This document shows positions 6,763-8,652 of a DNA stretch of 8,652 nucleotides, piece after piece. Position numbers and translations under genes: made by a program. Below the pieces are notes generated by a model that saw only the letters and a list, made by a program, of their open reading frames with translations, was not told the origin of the DNA and did no database searches. Source of the stretch: CAZKCI01 sp964551475 (GTDB lineage Bacteria; Auribacterota; Erginobacteria; Erginobacterales; CAZKCI01); the NCBI GenBank assembly GCA_964551475.1, contig CAZKCI010000088.1, positions 1 through 8,652 on the forward strand. Direction: 5' to 3'. The stretch's first letter is position 1. Each line of letters begins with the position of its first letter.

Positions 6763-6819
6763 CACAGATATGCAGTAACCGAAAAAGAAGTGATCAGCAA
6801 ATACGAAGCAATCGCCGGA

Positions 6820-8406
6820 ATGAACCGATCTCCCAGAGCAGCGCTGCTCATCCTCGCCCTCCTCGCCGGATGCGGGAGGGGGGAGGAGAAGCGCGCCGAT
6901 TACCTCCGTCTCCGCCTGGCCGAGGACCCCACCACGCTCGACCCCGCCTTCATCGTCGACGTCCCCGGCGGGGCGATCGCGGCGAGGATCTTCAACGGGC
7001 TCACCCGTTTCGACCCGGAGGGGAAGGTCGTCCCCGACCTCGCCTCCTCCTGGGAGATCTCCCCGGACGGGAAGACCTATCGTTTCCGCCTCCGCGCGGG
7101 GGCGAAGTTTCCCGGCGGCCGTCCGGTCGAGGCGGAGGACGTGGTCTATTCCTGGGAAAGGCTTCTCGACCCCGCTCTCGCCTCGCCCCGCTCCTGGCTC
7201 TTCCAGGGGGTGAAAGGGGCGGAGGAGTTCAAGTCGGGCAAGGCGCGGGAAATCAACGGCATCCGCGCGGAAGGGTCGACAATCGTGGTCGAGCTCAACG
7301 AACCTTCGCCGATCTTCCTTAGCCTTCTCGCCATGGTCAACGCTTCGGTGGTGGACCGGAAGGAGGCGGAGAAATGGGGCCGCTCCTGCGCCGACCATCC
7401 TTCCGGGACGGGGCCTTTCCGCCTGGAGGAATGGAGGCGGGGAGAGAGTATTTCGCTCGCGGCCAACCCCGATTACTACCGGGGGAAGGCGAAGATCGCA
7501 GGGGTCTTCTACCGGATCATTCCGGAGGACCTGACGGCGACAGTGGAGTTCGAGAGCGGGAACCTCGACCTGATGGAGGTGCCCCGGGCCGAGTTCGGAA
7601 AATATTCGACCGATGAGCGATGGAAAGGGAGGATGCGGGAGCGGGTGGGGTTGAACATCTACTATCTCGGCTTCAACTGCCAGTCCGCCCCCTACGACGA
7701 CCCGAGGTTCCGCCGGGCCTTGAGCCTCGCCCTGGACCGGGAGAAGATCATCGCCGCCATCCTCGAGGGAAGGGCGGTCGCCGCTTCCGGCCCGGTCCCC
7801 CCCGGTCTTCTCCCGGACTCCCCGGCCCCATCCCCCTACAACCCCGAGGAGGCCAGGCGCCTGCTCGGGGAATGCGGGATCCCTCTCCCCTTCACGGCGC
7901 GGCTGGTGCTCAAAGCCGACCGCGAGGTTCTCTCCATCGCCGAGGTGATCCAGGACTATTTCCGGAAGGTCGGCGTGAACCTGGTCCTGGTCCAGAGGGA
8001 ATGGTCCGCCTTCAAGGAGGAGGTGAACGGGGGCGATTTCGACCTTTTCTACCTCTCCTGGTGGGGGGACTACCCGGAGGCGGAGAATTTCCTCTACCCG
8101 ACCTTCCATTCCTCCCAGTGGGGAGCGGGAGGAAACCGCGCCCGCTTCCGCGATCCGGAAACGGACGGGCTTCTGGAGAAGGCCCGCCGGGAGACCGATC
8201 CCGACCGAAGCCGCTCGCTCTTTTCCGCCGCCCGGGACCGTGTGGTCGAGCTCGCCCCCTGGGTCTTCCTCTGGCACAAGAAGGAATACGTCATTCTCTC
8301 CCCCCGCGTCCGCGACTACCGCATCCCGCTCACCTACAACGGGGAGAAGTTCGAGGAGATAGAACTGGTGAATAGTGAAGGGGAAATGGTGAATAGTGAA
8401 TGGTGA
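6820..8406 (+). CDS. Lipoprotein peptide-binding protein of an ABC transporter (OppA/DppA family, SBP_bac_5)
   Basis: An extracytoplasmic solute receptor, membrane-anchored by lipid, that would deliver oligopeptides or related ligands to an ABC permease. From the ATG at 6820 (528 aa) the N-terminus NRSPRAALLILALLAGC is a lipoprotein signal with Cys18 as the lipidation site. A GTG at 6790 would add ten residues and cannot be excluded. Family landmarks follow: DPTTLDPA (36-43), the IFNGLTRFDPEGKVVPDLASSW stretch (57-78), FRLRAGAKFPGGRPVEAEDVVYSWERL (89-115), GTGPFRLEEW (196-205), NPDYYRG (216-222), FNCQSAPYDDPRFRRALSLALDREKI (285-310), and DFDLFYLSWWGDYPEAENFL (406-425). No permease or ATPase gene is in the window, so it is an orphan receptor here. 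Its last twelve residues (VNSEGEMVNSEW) are encoded by a 7-bp tandem repeat. No Shine-Dalgarno or good promoter was found; repeats occupy its upstream region. Confidence 0.92.
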   Translation: MNRSPRAALLILALLAGCGRGEEKRADYLRLRLAEDPTTLDPAFIVDVPGGAIAARIFNGLTRFDPEGKVVPDLASSWEISPDGKTYRFRLRAGAKFPGGRPVEAEDVVYSWERLLDPALASPRSWLFQGVKGAEEFKSGKAREINGIRAEGSTIVVELNEPSPIFLSLLAMVNASVVDRKEAEKWGRSCADHPSGTGPFRLEEWRRGESISLAANPDYYRGKAKIAGVFYRIIPEDLTATVEFESGNLDLMEVPRAEFGKYSTDERWKGRMRERVGLNIYYLGFNCQSAPYDDPRFRRALSLALDREKIIAAILEGRAVAASGPVPPGLLPDSPAPSPYNPEEARRLLGECGIPLPFTARLVLKADREVLSIAEVIQDYFRKVGVNLVLVQREWSAFKEEVNGGDFDLFYLSWWGDYPEAENFLYPTFHSSQWGAGGNRARFRDPETDGLLEKARRETDPDRSRSLFSAARDRVVELAPWVFLWHKKEYVILSPRVRDYRIPLTYNGEKFEEIELVNSEGEMVNSEW

Positions 8407-8429
8407 ATAGTGAATGGTGAATGGTGAAT
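8367..8429 (+). repeat. 7-bp tandem repeat, nine units of (G/A)GTGAAT
   Basis: Nine consecutive heptamers: GGTGAAT, AGTGAAG, GGGAAAT, GGTGAAT, AGTGAAT, GGTGAAT, AGTGAAT, GGTGAAT, GGTGAAT. Units 2 and 3 are degenerate and the later ones nearly perfect. The stop codon of the peptide-binding protein (8404-8406) lies inside, so the array encodes that protein's C-terminal tail. Every frame of the plus-strand array meets TGA or TAG within a few units. Confidence 0.95.
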
Positions 8430-8469
8430 AGGGCCCTATAATTGCCCACGACCCGCCCCTTCGCCTCGC

Positions 8470-8499
8470 TTGACATCTTCTCTCGCCCCGGACTATAGT
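8470..8499 (+). promoter_or_regulatory. Strong sigma-70 promoter of the adenosine-deaminase-like gene
   Basis: A consensus TTGACA (8470-8475) and TATAGT (8494-8499, five of six) are separated by 18 bases. Transcription would begin near 8506, only about eight bases before the ATG at 8514, so the message would be nearly leaderless. Confidence 0.75.
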
Positions 8500-8513
8500 T
8501 CCCCCCGATCCCC

Positions 8514-8652
8514 ATGTCTCTCCCGCCCGACATCGTCTCCCAGGTAAAAGCTCTGCCCAAGGTCGAGCTGCACCGCCATCTCGAGGGGTGCATCACCGCC
8601 GAAATCATGCTGGAGGCCGCGCGGGAGCACAAGATGGACCTCCCCACCTACG
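8514..8652 (+). CDS. Adenosine deaminase family protein, 3'-truncated by the window edge
   Basis: Only the first 46 codons are visible. The motif LPKVELHRHLEGCI (14-27) is the family signature: its two histidines (HxH) bind the catalytic zinc. The following TAEIMLEAAREHKMDLPTY matches the usual second helix. Enzymes of this family hydrolyse adenosine, deoxyadenosine or adenine to the inosine or hypoxanthine product and ammonia, in purine salvage. Adenine deaminase and aminofutalosine deaminase (menaquinone synthesis) share this N-terminus, so the substrate cannot be decided from this fragment. The family often has Ser after HLEG, while this protein has Cys. The ATG at 8514 is chosen because it places the motif at the normal distance and follows a good promoter. 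No Shine-Dalgarno: the eight bases before the ATG are CGATCCCC. Confidence 0.9.
   Translation, partial: MSLPPDIVSQVKALPKVELHRHLEGCITAEIMLEAAREHKMDLPTY

Larger units (their letters stand above)
6318..6819. other. Gene-free spacer of about 500 bp filled with nested repeats
   Basis: No credible protein or RNA gene was found here on either strand. From left to right it holds a CCACGAATTTACACGGAT segment (6340-6357) related to the hairpin near 1230, a GGAG-headed REP-like hairpin (6398-6416), copy 1 of a 74-bp repeat (6412-6485), two inverted GTAG-headed REP-like hairpins (6485-6550), copy 2 of the 74-bp repeat (6596-6668) with a 31-bp inverted repeat (6627-6708), and another GGAG-headed hairpin (6745-6762). 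Confidence 0.85.

Noticed and set aside
6691..8277. A 528-codon open frame on the minus strand, antisense to the peptide-binding protein gene
   Set aside because: Low-complexity composition without family motifs. It starts inside a gene with clear lipoprotein and SBP features and runs into the repeat hairpin.
8367..8429. Heptamer array as a plasmid-type iteron origin
   Set aside because: The units are too short, overlap a coding end, and have no adjacent AT-rich region, DnaA boxes or initiator gene.
8437..8442. A perfect TATAAT upstream of the adenosine-deaminase-like gene
   Set aside because: No -35 element stands at 16-18 bases upstream; the promoter at 8470-8499 is much better and closer.

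Overview
The window is GC-rich bacterial chromosome (about 50% GC at the extreme left, 65-72% in most coding sequence). The sigma factor at the left edge is a housekeeping RpoD. Its region 3.2/4 wording (VESPAEAT, FNVTRERVRQIEAKALRKMRHP, then KLQGFLD) recalls PVC-superphylum sequences such as those of Chlamydia and Verrucomicrobia, so an uncultured PVC-like or Omnitrophota-like lineage is my best guess, at low confidence and from memory only. None of the five visible start codons has a convincing Shine-Dalgarno, while consensus-like sigma-70 promoters are visible before three genes.

Layout, left to right. (1) 1-839: 3' part of rpoD, plus strand. (2) 840-1206: spacer, a perfect 19-bp palindrome touching the 5' end of a CAT-anticodon tRNA gene, then an intrinsic terminator. 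(3) 1217-1313: a long hairpin with T-tracts on both sides, placed to end transcription from both directions. (4) 1313-4553, minus strand: a membrane GT-C glycosyltransferase fused to TPR repeats, followed downstream by moeA, the molybdenum insertase. An 85-bp spacer holding a large hairpin separates the two. (5) 4554-4742: divergent promoter region. (6) 4743-6317, plus: N-acyl-D-amino-acid deacylase with all expected metal ligands. (7) 6318-6819: about 500 bp without a gene, filled with nested repeats: a 74-bp direct duplication, a 31-bp inverted repeat, and REP-like hairpins with GTAG or GGAG heads. (8) 6820-8406, plus: a lipoprotein oligopeptide-binding protein whose stop codon lies inside a 7-bp tandem repeat. 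(9) 8514-end: start of an adenosine-deaminase-type gene behind a strong promoter and almost no leader.

How the genes relate. The deacylase and the peptide-binding lipoprotein could both serve uptake and breakdown of peptides or N-acylated D-amino acids, and the deaminase gene adds nucleoside salvage. They are separated by repeat DNA and appear to be independent transcription units, so a shared pathway is only an inference. The glycosyltransferase-TPR protein and MoeA may be co-transcribed but have no obvious functional link. I found no defence system, prophage, CRISPR array, transposase or biosynthetic cluster. The least explained part of the window is the repeat nest at 6340-6766.
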